The notes under the pieces were generated by a model. It worked only from the letters and a program-made list of their open reading frames with translations. It was not told the origin of the DNA and made no database searches. The translations under genes were made by a program, and so were the position numbers. A DNA stretch of 64,000 nucleotides from Dipteris shenzhenensis (lineage: Eukaryota; Polypodiophyta; Polypodiopsida; Gleicheniales), in NCBI GenBank assembly GCA_047967505.1, contig CM106539.1, one strand, 5' to 3'. Below are positions 33,147 through 43,974 of the stretch, one piece after another (position 1 is the first letter of the stretch; every line of letters starts with the position of its first letter).

Positions 33147-34806
33147 ATGGGATCTTCAGGAGGGACTGTTACGGATGCATGGAGTGATGGTGATAGTAGC
33201 CCTCTGCCATTACCTCATGAGGTCATGGAGGAGGAGGTGTTTGATGATATGGTGTGGGATTTATATGTCTATCAATCCTCAGGTATGGATGATAGCATGG
33301 AGCAGGATAGTCTTTTTACCACAGCATTCACTCCACTGTTTGAGGGGTGCACATTCTCTATTCTACATGCATTACTCCACTGTTTGAATGCATTACTCAA
33401 GTAATCTTTAAAGTCTATTTTGCAAACATGGTGAATTATGCTAGTGGGTCAATTACTCGAATGATTTTTCTCATTTATGGTATTCATGTGCAGGCTATTG
33501 TGTAAAATGCTTCCAAGGGAGAATAAATTACCAACCTCAAGAGATATGGCAAGGCAACATGTGACCTCTCTTGGAGGATTAGATTACAAGCGCATCCATG
33601 CATGCATCAACGATTGCATTCTGTTTCATGGACCACATAAGGATGCAAGAAAGTGTCCTACTTGTGGAGAGGCAAGATATAGAGCATATCTCAAAACTTT
33701 GGATGTGCCTCGTAAGGTTCTACGACATTTTTTCATAATCCCTCGCATCCAACATATGTTCAAGTGCAAATCCATTGCAGAGCTCATGTCATGGCATTCC
33801 TCCCATCGATTAATTGATGGCAAGTGGAGAACTCCCACAAACACTCCTGCATGGAAGCATATTGAAGACACATGGCCAAGCTTCAAGGAAGAACCTAGGA
33901 GCTTGAGACTTGGATTAGGTATGGACGGTGTGAACCCATTTAGTCTCAAAAGCACCTCTTACAGATAAAGTAAAAAAATCATGATGTTTATTTGGAGCCT
34001 TTGATTGATGAGCTAGCGATACTTTGGAGAGGTATCGAGGTGCATGATGTGAGCAGGCCTCCCTCGTCACAAGACTTCAACTACAAAGCAGTCTTGATGT
34101 GGATGATGCATGACTTCCCAGGCTATGGCGAGTGTTCAGGTAAGCATTGAACTTTTAATTACGAGTAGGCAATCGATGTGGCACCCTAAACCCAGCTTCA
34201 ACTCTTAATTGCATCTATTGTTTAGGTCTCACTATATTGGGTTACCATGCATGTCCTATTTGTGGTCCTTCGCTAGTTGCCTCATTGGCAGACGCATTGA
34301 ATAAGGTCATCTATGAGAATCACCATCACGAAGGATCCAAATGGAGCAATATGGAAACGTGCATTTTGGAGCAGAGGGTGTTGAATCATGGGAGGCCCAA
34401 TTTGTAAGTATCGATCTCAAATTATATTGTTTATGTGGTTTATTAGGAGGTTGTTTCTTTGTACTAACCCCTCCGCAAATTGTGTCATCTTGTAGCTTGA
34501 TATCGTGGGCAAGTACCCTACTCCTGTTGAGACAGCCTACCACTGCCACCATCGTAGAGAAGATACATGGAGGCACTTCTATGATGATGGGTTGATTACT
34601 GAGGAGCAGTATATCTGGGCTCCTGGAGTGCCCCCCCAGGTAATTAAAAGTAATTAAATAATGTCAATATTGTATATAAAAATTTGATTTTTCATACATT
34701 GAAACATGTTGTCCCTCGTTTACAGGGCCCTACGGCTAATCAGGAGGAAGAAGATGAGGAAGAAGGGAGCAAAGAAGGGAGCGAGGACACAGAGAACTTA
34801 TATTAG
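33147..34806 (+). pseudogene. CACTA TNP2 N-terminal part with apparent introns
   Basis: Exon 1 (33147-33400) ends in FTPLFEGCTFSILHALL, the TNP2 start block. A GT-AG intron (33401-33493) joins in phase to LLCKMLPRENKLPTS and GLDYKRIHACINDC, ILFHGPHKDARKCPTCGEARY, IIPRIQHMFKC and RLGLGMDGVNPFS, all TNP2 signatures. At 33966 a stop and a loss of about 30 residues follow, then DVYLEPLIDELAILWRG and HDFPGYGECS. A second intron (34140-34225) leads to LTILGYHACPICGPS. Further GT-AG units (34404-34495, 34640-34725) connect to an acidic end EEEDEEEGSKEGSEDTENLY (stop 34804-34806). Exons 4 and 5 fit each other, but exon 3 to 4 is out of phase. The part after exon 3 is not recognisable TNP2. Confidence 0.6.
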
Positions 34807-35522
34807 TTGTAGAAGTAGTGCTAGCTACTCTTTTTTGTACTTGAAGCCATGGGCTTGGCTTGGTGCCTCTCTTGTATATACACTCCTCTTATTTTTTGTA
34901 CTTGAAGCCACAGGACGTGGCTTGGCTTCGTGCTATATATGTACATACAAGCACTTTTTGAGCATGAATTGATATACACTCCTTTTATTTTTTTGGCTTT
35001 CAATTTCCTTGTGCAATGTTCTATCAATGAATGCCTTGTGAACTAAACGTTTTGGAGTTGTAATGTTTTATTCAGAATTGTAATCGTCGGCTATAGACAT
35101 GCTTGCAATCATGCTAATTAAAATGCGGCTGGCCATAACAATTGAATTGCACAATGTGGAAATGGGATTCTTGTAACTACATAGCATACACAACACACAC
35201 AACATTTTGTTCAACCACACAAAATTCTGCTTTTATTTTAAAAAAATTATGTAGCGCGTCTATGTACGCGTCTTTCTGTTTTTTTTCAATTTCTACAGAG
35301 CATCTAAAAGCACATCTATAGGCACTTCTATAGGTGTGTCTGTCTATTATATAGATGTGCCTATAGATGCGGGTATGTAGACGCACGAATAGACACACCC
35401 GTAAGTTTTTTTTAAAGTTAAAGAAACACGTCTATGTGCGCGTCTGTGGGTGCTTTGTCTTGTTGTGTATCAATGGGGATAATCCTCCAATTTTGTACAA
35501 TATCTCTATCCAGACACACTTA
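34807..35522. other. AT-rich DNA with inverted GCGTCTAT-type motifs
   Basis: No gene. At 35250-35450 the words GCGTCTATGTACGCGTCT, CATCTATAGGCAC, GTGCCTATAGATG and CGTCTATGTGCGCGTCTG occur in both orientations. The pair at 35311-35331 and 35349-35370 forms a ~20-bp hairpin with a short loop. This looks like the subterminal repeat zone of a CACTA element, but no CACTA/TAGTG terminus with a partner was found. Confidence 0.4.
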
Positions 35523-35743
35523 TATGTGATCAACTCACATTACTCTCTAGCTCAGTGAAGTGAATAGACTTCTCATGGATGCAGTTCCATCTTCAAGTCC
35601 CAAAAACATTCGAACTCCAATTTAGACTTGTATGTGATCAGCTCACATTAGTGTCATATGCCATTAGCTCAGTGAAGTCAATAGACCTTTCATGGATGCA
35701 GTTCCATCTTCAAGTCCCAAAAACATTCAAACTCCAATTTAGA
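35523..35743. repeat. 108-bp tandem duplication
   Basis: 35523-35630 and 35631-35743 both run from TATGTGATCARCTCACATTA to AACTCCAATTTAGA. They match at about 93%, except for a few extra bases near 35655 in copy 2. Confidence 0.85.
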
Positions 35744-36133
35744 AGAAGTCACCCAATGCTTTTAACATTGGATCCAAGAGCATAACACCAATCTATGGTT
35801 AAAACTCCACATACAAAGTGAAAACACGTCTCAACTCTATCAATTTTCAACCACAAGGATTATTGTGATATTTTGTTCATGGTCTATCCACAAAGAAGAA
35901 GTTTAATAAGTTGCTGACATCTTCACCAAAATACCACTTCTCTTCACATAAGTACGGTTTTGTAACCAATCACAACTTAAGAGGGCAACATGATGGTTAG
36001 GTTGTAGTCATTGTACATACAATGGATTTTGTGCACCAATTTTTACTTTTGTTTGTAGCTTGAAGTTTCCATAATGCAATTGAAAGTCAAAAAATATCTT
36101 CTCTACTTATATCTAGTAATATTTAAGAGTGAG
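35744..36133 (+). pseudogene. copia C: decayed RNase H C-terminus and 3' region
   Basis: CATGGTCTATCCACAAAGAAG and then GTTGCTGACATCTTCACC give, with frameshifts, STKEE and VADIFTK, the end of the copia RNase H. The preceding DNA translates in mixed frames to weak RNase H similarity. A purine-rich AAGAGTGAG precedes the LTR start. Only the 3' end of this element is recognisable. Confidence 0.55.
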
Positions 36134-36266
36134 TGTTGAGAACAGTGTAAATTGCACCTATCCTCTACAGATACGATAGGGTTAGGTTTAGGGCTAGGGG
36201 TGAACTTATAAATATTTCTCATTTCCTTCAATCCAATGTAGTGTATAGTTAGTCGCCTTGTGTGTG

Positions 36267-36312
<46 letters not shown>

Positions 36313-36389
36313 CCTTCAATACAATGTAGTGTACCGCTACTCATCTTATGTATGTACTTCTTTCTCTCTCACCCCTATATTCTTCAACA
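36134..36389 (+). repeat. 3' LTR of copia C
   Basis: Runs from TGTTGAGAAC to CTTCAACA, giving perfect 6-bp inverted ends (TGTTGA/TCAACA) and a length of 256 bp, close to the 257-bp copia B LTR. It has a TATA-like TTATAAATA near 36207 and a long (TC)n run at 36272-36312. CAATGTAGTGTA occurs twice in it (near 36234 and 36322). Confidence 0.6.
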
Positions 36390-37067
36390 AACTAGGACAT
36401 AAGAAATAAGATATATTTAGCTATGATTAGAGGTCATTCAGGCAAAGCCTAAATTTGGCTATTGTAATTTGTCTTCAGAGTCTTAGCTAACCTATATTTA
36501 TGATGTTTCTTAAATTAAAATATGTATAAGAGGGGAATGGGATGGATCTAACCTATTTTACCTCAACAACATCATTTGGCCATTGCTAAATGTGGTACAT
36601 ACATACATACATATCCCATACATATGTAGATAGATTATAGCTGAATAAAGTTGCTCTCTCTCTCTCTCAACAAAGAAAGGATAGACTCTATCTCCATTCT
36701 TTTTCTCTCATGAACAACTCTAAAGAAACTTTCCCTCTCTCTGTTCGTATAAATTGGAGCTTTAAAAGCTCTCTATCTCTCTCTTTCACTTGCAAAAAGT
36801 AATGAATCGAATGAATACCTCTCTTTCTCTCACAGAAGAAAGAACTCTCAATGAACTAAAATGAAGGGTCTTTTCCTCTCACCGAAGACAATGAAATGAA
36901 CTCACAATCACTCAACCAAAAATGGAACCTGGTAGAAGACACTAGCGATACTCCCGTAGACTCCAAGATCATCGGTTAACACTTTTGCCACCAACACCCT
37001 CGTCGCATCAGCGAGATTGCCCCACTAATGTTGTAGTAGTCACCACAATTATTCGTGCTACACTCTG
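36390..37067. other. AT- and CT-rich intergenic DNA
   Basis: Microsatellite-like CATA (36598-36616) and CTCTCTCT runs (36652-36668, 36770-36790). No gene recognised. Confidence 0.35.
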
Positions 37068-37688
37068 CTAAAGCTGCTCCATCCATCGCTGTATCAGGGA
37101 ACCTCCCACCACCGGAGTACCGCATAAGATCACTGTTATGGTAGACATTGGAGTCACTATCACCCATTTTGCCATGACTGGTAATGCCATCGGTGTAGAC
37201 ACAACAATCTGCGTTGTCGCCACCCCATTAGTGGAAACACCTCCCATATCACTAGTATGTACCGAAGTTGAAGGTGCAAGGGGAGACACCATCCCCTGGC
37301 TAAGGCGAGGCTTCTTCCATTGTTGTTTCATAGCCACTGCACCAGAAGATCCCTTTGCTTCATCCTGTGTAGGTCCCTCAAGTGCAAGAGTGAGCACCAA
37401 GGCTATCAAATGTCGATGTGTTGTTGACTCCAAATGGATAGGAAACAAAATCTCCAGAACCTGCCCAATCTTGGAATTGACTGCCTGCTTCTTATTAACA
37501 TGAATTGCCGCCTGTAAAGTCTCTGCATGAATCTGCTCTTTAAGGATGCGCACCCATGGCACCGCCCTCTCATCACAGTAACATCTATCATCCCTTAAGT
37601 CCAAGGTAGGATGGTATACGTCTTGGCCTACAAGAATAGCAACTCGAGAATTCAGTGATATAGGTCCCTCATCTGAGCATCCAAACAC
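37068..37688 (-). CDS. hypothetical 206-codon frame
   Basis: A 206-codon open frame with mixed composition (SLNSRVAILVGQDVYHPTLD, ILKEQIHAETLQAAIHVNKK). I recognise no domain; the C-terminal third is rich in Val/Thr/Pro and hydrophobic. It lies about 0.9 kb 3' of the gypsy pol in the same orientation, so it could be an extra 3' ORF of that element or adjacent decayed DNA. No start signal or neighbouring exon helps decide. Confidence 0.25.
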   Translation of the reverse strand: MFGCSDEGPISLNSRVAILVGQDVYHPTLDLRDDRCYCDERAVPWVRILKEQIHAETLQAAIHVNKKQAVNSKIGQVLEILFPIHLESTTHRHLIALVLTLALEGPTQDEAKGSSGAVAMKQQWKKPRLSQGMVSPLAPSTSVHTSDMGGVSTNGVATTQIVVSTPMALPVMAKWVIVTPMSTITVILCGTPVVGGSLIQRWMEQL

Positions 37689-38091
37689 CCACTCAGCTTG
37701 TATTCACCCCTAGTAGGAGCTCCAAAAACATTGCCTCCATCACCATCAGTGTACACATTTGTTGCACGATCATCGCACCATCCATAGGCAAAAAGAGATG
37801 TTGATGAATCAATTGAACAATTAGCTCCCGATGTTCATCCAAAAACTCCACAATAGTTCCTATCGCCAACGGCTAGCAAAGTGCTGATGCTGACGGATGA
37901 ACAGCCACCCTCTACCAACAATCAATACTATTGAAACTATGAATCCATAATTGTTGAAGATGAGCATCAATCGACTGAGAATCTATATACACCAACGGAA
38001 GAAGAGGGAGAAATTGAGCATGAGCCATCCCCATGATGAGATGAAGGAGAAGAACCAAGATAACAAAGAATGTTGATGATAGCTGGAAGGC
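37689..38091. other. DNA 3' of the gypsy pol, LTR not resolved
   Basis: This stretch should include the 3' untranslated region or LTR of the gypsy element on the - strand, but I found no sequence matching the putative 5' LTR at 50007 onward. No gene recognised. Confidence 0.3.
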
Positions 38092-38702
38092 GAATGCACT
38101 CAAAAAAACTGCAAGTGTGATGACAAGCAAGTAGCAAGCAACTGAGACATGCAAACAATGGAGTAGGACTTGGAATTCAGATGGCCAATAGCCCATCCTA
38201 ATGATAGTGAGTTGCATGGCGTTTAGGCTAGGATCTCACAAAAGATTGCTGTCATCATGCTGCAAACCCTTCTACCACGTGTCCTCATGCGATGGCTTGG
38301 TTGCCTCCACCTCAACCTAGGAAATCTGTGCCTCATTAGAGATGGGGAATGAGCATTGAAGCATACTGTCATGATGGTATGGATGAAGCCGTGAATGCAC
38401 TCAAAAAACTCTCAAAAAAACTGCAAGTGCGATGATGAGCAAGTAGCAAGCAACTGAAACATGCAAACAATGGAGCAGGACTTGGAATTCAGATGGCCAA
38501 TAGCCCATCCTAACGATAGTGAGTTGCATGGCGTCTAGGCTAGGATCTCACAAAAGACTGCTGTCATCATGCCGCAAACCCTTCTGCCACATGTCCTCAT
38601 GCGATGGCTTGGCTGCCTCCACCTCAACCTAGGAAATCTGCACCTCATTAGAGATGGGGAATGAGCATTGAAGCATGCTATCATGATGGTATGGACGAAG
38701 CC
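38092..38702 (-). repeat. ~300-bp tandem duplication at the gypsy pol 3' end
   Basis: 38092-38390 and 38393-38702 both run from GAATGCACTC to the shared end CATGATGGTATGGA-GAAGCC. They are about 93% identical by eye; the second has an 11-bp A-rich insertion. The pol stop region is inside the unit, so the last residues of pol (HDSMLQCSFPISNEVQIS) also occur in the second, decayed unit. Confidence 0.85.
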
Positions 38703-39995
38703 AAAACCCATTAAGTGGATGTGGAAGAACGTGCCCTTGCAAATCCACAAGATAAAACGATGTCAATCTGCAATTATGAAAAATCCAATACGGACCCAAC
38801 CATCGCAATTTCAATTTCCTTGGCATTTTCCCAAGGCGAGTGTTCAACAAAAGAACCAGTTGCCCACGCTTAAAAGATTTCTTCTTAGATGCTAAATCCA
38901 CCCTCTGCTTGCACCTAGCTTGAACCTCCAAGGTGAGATAATAGCTCTCTCATCCAATTGGTCAAGAGCATCCAACCAGAATACCATAGAGTCCTGCGCA
39001 AGGAGCCTATCCTCTACCGTAATCCTCAGACTCAGAACAATATGCTCGATCGGTGTGATTGCTTCCAGCCCAAATGCCAATTTAAAAGGAGTCAACCCTG
39101 TGGCCACCTTGAATGAAGTGCGGTACACCCATAATGCTACCAGTAACTTTTCATCCCAATCCATGCAGTGCTCATTCACCAGTAGAGACATGATCCTCTT
39201 GAACGTATGATTGGTAGACTTAGCCAGTCCATTCACTTTGGATAATAGGGGGAAGACATCTTATGAATCACCATATAAAAAGCATTCATCCGCTTAATGA
39301 CTTTGTTGACAAAATGAGTCCCCTATTCCTGGCAATCTCAATTGGAAACCCGAACCGAGTGAACACACATCATAGTATAGACACTTTGTGACAGATTTTG
39401 CGGTGTTGTCCTGCAAGGTCCAAGCTTCAACCCATTTAATGCAATAGTTAGTGGTGGCTACCAAAGTGTAGCAATTCCTGGTGCGGGCAGCTACAGGCTT
39501 GAATGGACCCATGAAATCTAGAACCCATTTCTAAAATGGTTCCAGAGGCAAGATGGGATTAAGTGGCATGTGGTCTCGATTAGTGGGCTATCCCAACCGT
39601 TGGCAAAGCAAACCATCGAGCATCCTTCTGTATGATCGGCCACCATAACCTTGCCTATAGAACTTTCTTTGCGATGACTTCACCCACAAAATGGCCACCT
39701 AAAACCCCACAATGGGCTTCCATTAACACTGCGTCATGCTCATGAGGTGGAACACACCACAACAGCGCCTCCGTCAAATGTCATCGATACAACTGTCCCA
39801 GGATGACTTCAAAGGAACGGATCCGCAATGCCAAATGTTTCCTCTGATCCTGATTCATGTATTTGGGCATGATGCCAAGAGAGAGGAATGAGAGCATCTC
39901 ATCATACCACGACCATGGTCCTTTTGGGATGACTTCGGCCTCTGTCATGATCAGCAGATCCGCCCAAAAAATCATTCCTAGCTTTGCATCAGGGA
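38629..39995 (-). pseudogene. gypsy integrase (3' part of pol)
   Basis: On the - strand, from 39995: MPKYMNQDQRKHLALRIRSF (before the zinc finger), then a decayed finger (39600-39780), MGPFKPVAARTRNCYTLVAT and KWVEAWTLQDNTAKSVTK (core, 39400-39510). EHCMDWDEKLLVALWVYRTS and ATGLTPFKLAFGLEAITPIE follow (39070-39200), then RWLGPYWIFHN. Frameshifts separate the blocks, and the second catalytic Asp region (GTHFVNKV near 39310) is out of frame. The last stop is at about 38629-38650. Confidence 0.75.
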
Positions 39996-40000
39996 ATTCA
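39996..40000. other. target-site duplication of copia D, left copy
   Basis: ATTCA directly before the LTR start TGTGGGG; the matching copy is at 46202-46206. Confidence 0.92.
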
Positions 40001-40180
40001 TGTGGGGTTAAAGGTCACTGTGCCTTAACCCCAGTTATGTACAATACTCAAACACATATATAAATGAATGAAAAAGAAGATTAGGGTGGTTCTGCACCCA
40101 CCAAAACTTGTGTGGCTCTCTGTCTCTCTCTCTCGCTCTCTCTCCCTCTTCCGTTCTTGCTTCTGTTGAGAGCACTCTCA
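40001..40180 (+). repeat. 5' LTR of copia D
   Basis: Begins TGTGGGG and ends CTCTCA; 180 bp, short for copia. It has a (TC)n-rich 3' part and the palindrome TTGAGAGCACTCTCAA at its end (40166-40181). TATATAAATGAA near 40058 is a likely TATA. Confidence 0.93.
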
Positions 40181-41606
40181 ACTGGTATCAGAGCCCGGGT
40201 GATCTAGCTGAGCGTGTGTGAATGCTTGAAGCTCAGCAGCTCTGTGGGAGGAAGGAGAAGCTTTGTGGGAAGCTTTGTGGGTGACTTTACTTGCATCCGA
40301 GTGTGCAAAGACCTTGGAGGAACCTTTGGAAAAGTCACTTTGGCTTTACGAAGTGGTTTTGAGAGCCTGTTAAGAGCTTTCAAAGAAAAAGTCGTTTTTT
40401 GAGCTTTTCCCTGTTCCGTTCGATGACAGAGACTCCGTATTGACTTGTAGAGGCAACTATTGCTTGCTTTTGGTGTCCACATTACTTCAGGAGCCTGGAA
40501 ACACCTTTATTCTTGAATCCGGGATCATTTCATTGGATTTCTGACTCACTGTGTCAGTTCCTGCGTTTTTTGCCCGGGTGTTGGAACTCAAGTTTGGAGC
40601 AACCATTTGCAGATCTGTCAGTTCCGGTGGAATCAGGAGGTCCTAAAACTTCTATGTTGCTCATCATTCGCACTCCGGTGGAGTTTACAGATAGCTCTGT
40701 TTCCAAAAACGTTTTTCAGTCCGTGTGTTGGACCCAGTGATTGAGGCCACGGTTTCCAAAACTGTCTGTCCCATTGCGTTCCGGATGCCCAAAAACCCCT
40801 ACCTATCAGTTCTTGCGTGATTCAGTGGAGGATTTTCAGAGTTATAAATCTCTGTGTATTCGATTTCGTCTCTTTGTTATGCATTTTTCATGCTAAGGTT
40901 TTGAAACCTTAGATTTATGCCACATGGCAGTGGATAAGTGTTGACTCCCATTTCTCACTCATCGGTTGGGATTTTGGAGTTCTGGCAGAAGAGAGATATT
41001 TGCAGATTTTCTTGTTGAGTCCGATTATGCAATGGCGCCCATGTTTTGAAGCATCTCAGGTTCTATTTTCAGTAGCGCTCATTACCGTGGGACTATGATT
41101 TCTTGAGCATACCTTATGCAGATCACTCTGGTTGCAGTTTGAGCAGTGTGCGCTCATTCGTGGTATGCATTGGGTTGCAGTGGATGATTTATAGGCCATT
41201 TGGATGCAATGCGGTCCTTGTTGGATGCGCTGATAGGCCCAAATTGCCTTGTGGGATGCTATTTTTATGGACGCTTTGCACATGGATGCTATTTTATGCT
41301 GAGGGACAGCTTTGAAACATTGCAGGTGATGCACTGATAGTGCTATGCTCTCTTGAATGAGACATTATTGATGCATATGCCAGTGGACAGTGTTTATGCT
41401 TGAGTCATTTGGCACTTATTGGCATTTTCTTTTGGGCCAGATTTGCTCATATGGATGCATAGTATATGCACATGAGTCAGATGCTTTGAGTTTTGAGTTT
41501 TGGTGATATTTCACTCTATTGTGGCATACACATTTGGGTGCACCTGGTATTTGGTGTGATTCTCTCTTGCAGGCACTAGCATTTGGGATTTTGCTTTATT
41601 TGCATC
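40181..41606 (+). other. copia D leader (untranslated)
   Basis: About 1.4 kb between the primer site and the gag ATG. It contains many short ATG frames (up to 92 codons) without a domain. The word TGGAACTCAAGTTTGGAGC and similar are unremarkable. A packaging or IRES-like role is possible for such a leader but nothing in the sequence proves it. Confidence 0.6.
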
Positions 41607-42500
41607 ATGGCATCCTCTTCCATGCCTGAAAAGGAGTTTTTCAGCATTAAAAAGTTTGATGGGACAAACTTTTCTTTGTGGAAAGAACAGATAAGGGATG
41701 TGCTTATTCAAAAGAAGCAGATTAAACCCTTGGCAGGGATTGAAGCTAAGCCTGCAAATATGTCTGAGGATGATTGGAATTAGTTGGATGCATTAGCAAA
41801 GTCTACTATTAGACTTCATCTTGCAGAGTCAGTTTATTTCACAGTAGTAATTGAGCAGACTACGGAAGATTTGTGGAAGAAACTATGTGCCACTTATGAA
41901 AAGGAAACTGCCTCTAATAAAGTTTACCTCATGAAGAGGTTGTTTGAGCTGCAGATGAAGGAAGGGGTCTCCATTGCTTCTCACTTGAATGAATTCAATA
42001 TTATTTTCAGCCAGCTTCAGGCTCAGAAAATGAATTTTGATGCGGAGACTAAGGCAATATTTCTCTTATGTTCATTGCCATCCTCATGGGATACCTTCTG
42101 TACAGCTGTCAGTAACTCTGCACCTGGTGGAGTACTGAAATTTGATGATGTTGTTGGTAGCTTGTTGGCCGAGGAGATTAGACGGAAGTCTATGGATGGC
42201 AACAAGCAGGATGCAGCCTTAAATGTGCAAAGAGGCAGATCACAGTTCAGGGGGAAGTCCCAAGAAAGAGGGAAGTCTCGTAGCAAATCCAGGGCACGGA
42301 ACATTGAGTGTTACCATTGTGGCAAGAAGGGCCATATGAAAAAGGATTGCTACAAGTTGAAAAGAGAGCAAAAGGATAAGAAAAAGAATGCAAATTGGGG
42401 TGCAAATCAAAAGGAAGAGAGTCCAAGGGAGGACAAAGGAAAAGTGAAGATCGAGGAGATCAATGCAGTCACACGTGATAGTGACAATGATGTTCTCTTC
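41607..42500 (+). pseudogene. copia D gag with zinc knuckle
   Basis: The gag ATG at 41607 starts MASSSMPEKEFFSIKKFDG, followed by NFSLWKEQIRDVL, the copia gag (UBN2-type) start. An in-frame TAG at 41781-41783 replaces what is normally a Glu-like codon in the EDWxxLDAxAKSTI block. The frame then continues LWKKLCATYEKETASNK, LPSSWDTFC and the knuckle CYHCGKKGHMKKDC (42309-42350). Gag forms the particle that packages element RNA. Apart from the stop the domain is well kept. Confidence 0.85.
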
Positions 42501-43974
42501 ATGTCTACTTTATCTGTAGAGTTGCTTACCACTTCAGATGATGCATATTCCCAGGATTGGATTTTGGATTCTGGTGCTTCATTCCATGTTACTCCCCATA
42601 GGGAATGGTTCTCCACTTATGATAGTGGAAAGACAGGTTGTGTGCATCTTGGAAATGACTATGCATGTGACATAGTGGGAGTAGGTGACATAAAGTTTTC
42701 TTTTGCAAATGGGTCTGCATTTGTTTTGAAACATGTGAGACATGTGCCTAAGCTGACCAAGAGTCTTATTTCAGTGGGTCAGCTAGATGATGCTGGTTTT
42801 CACACCACTTTTGGCTTTCAAAGTTGGAAAATTCAAAAGGGCTCTATGCTTTTGGCCAAGGGTGCCAAGTGTGGGACTTTGTATCCCTTACATGTATCAG
42901 GGGTATTTGATCATGTTGTTGCAATAACCGAGCAGCCGAGCACTTCTTTGTGGCATTGTAGGTTGGGGCACATGAGCCAGAATGGAATGAAACTCTTATG
43001 CCGTTTGGGTTATGTACCGCATTTGAGTTTCTCTGATTTTGAATTTTGTGAGCACTGTCTCTATGGGAAGCAGACTAAATCAGCCCATAAAAGAAAAGGA
43101 AAGAAAGAGTTTGAAATGCTTGATTTGGTGCATTCAGACGTATGTGGTCCCATGCCTACACGGTCATTAGGCGGGGCCGAATACTATGTGACATTCATTG
43201 ATGATGCAACTAGGAAAGTGTGGGCTTATGCTATAGCTCGGAAGAGTGATGTATTCCAGGTATTTCAGAAATGGCTGGCCTTGGTTGAGAATCAGTCAGC
43301 TAGAATGCTTAAATGCCTACGGACTGACAATGGTGGAGAGTATCTCTCTCATGACTTTCAGCATTTCTGTGATACACGTGGGATTAAGAGGGAGCTCACA
43401 TCCCCTCGTACTCCAGAGCAAAATCCAGTTGCAGAAAAGATGAATTGTACCATTCAAGAAAGGTTGCAATGCATGCTTTCCAATGCAAGTCTTTCTGATG
43501 GTTTTTGGGCTGAGGCAATGAAGACTGCAGTGCATGTGATCAATAGATCACCTAGTAAGAGTTTGGATGGTGGTATTCCTGAAGAGGCATGGAGTGGCAA
43601 GAAGCCCTCTTACTCTCATTTGCATATATTTGGGTGTGAGGCATATGCACATGTGCCAAAAGAGCTTCGAAAGAAGCTAGATCCTAAGTCTAGGAAATGC
43701 ATCTTTCTAGGTTATGGTGAAAGTGGAGAGATGGGCTATCGTCTCTGGGATCCAGAAGCAAAGAAGATCATACGCAGCCATGATGTGGTCTTCAATGAGA
43801 AGAAGATGCATAAGGCACCCATGAGGGATGTGGAAATGAGGAGAATCACTTTCCAGGATGTGAATCCACCTGCATATGTTGATAGGCAGCAAGCTGTCCA
43901 TGCACCAAATGTGCAAGAAATGGTACAACCAAGTACTCCCACAGGTATACAATCAAGGGTAGATGATGAATCAT
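42501..43974 (+). pseudogene. copia D protease and integrase
   Basis: The protease active site DSGA is at 42567-42578 in WILDSGASFHVT. The integrase zinc region is LWHCRLGHMSQNGM ... CEHCLYGKQ. Core residues are visible in LVHSDVCGPM (Asp), CLRTDNGGEYLS (Asp, about 43323) and QNPVAEKMN (Glu). CIFLGYGESGEMGYRLWDP closes the domain. The block is one open frame with 44345 as its end, so only the flanking lesions disrupt it. Confidence 0.88.
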
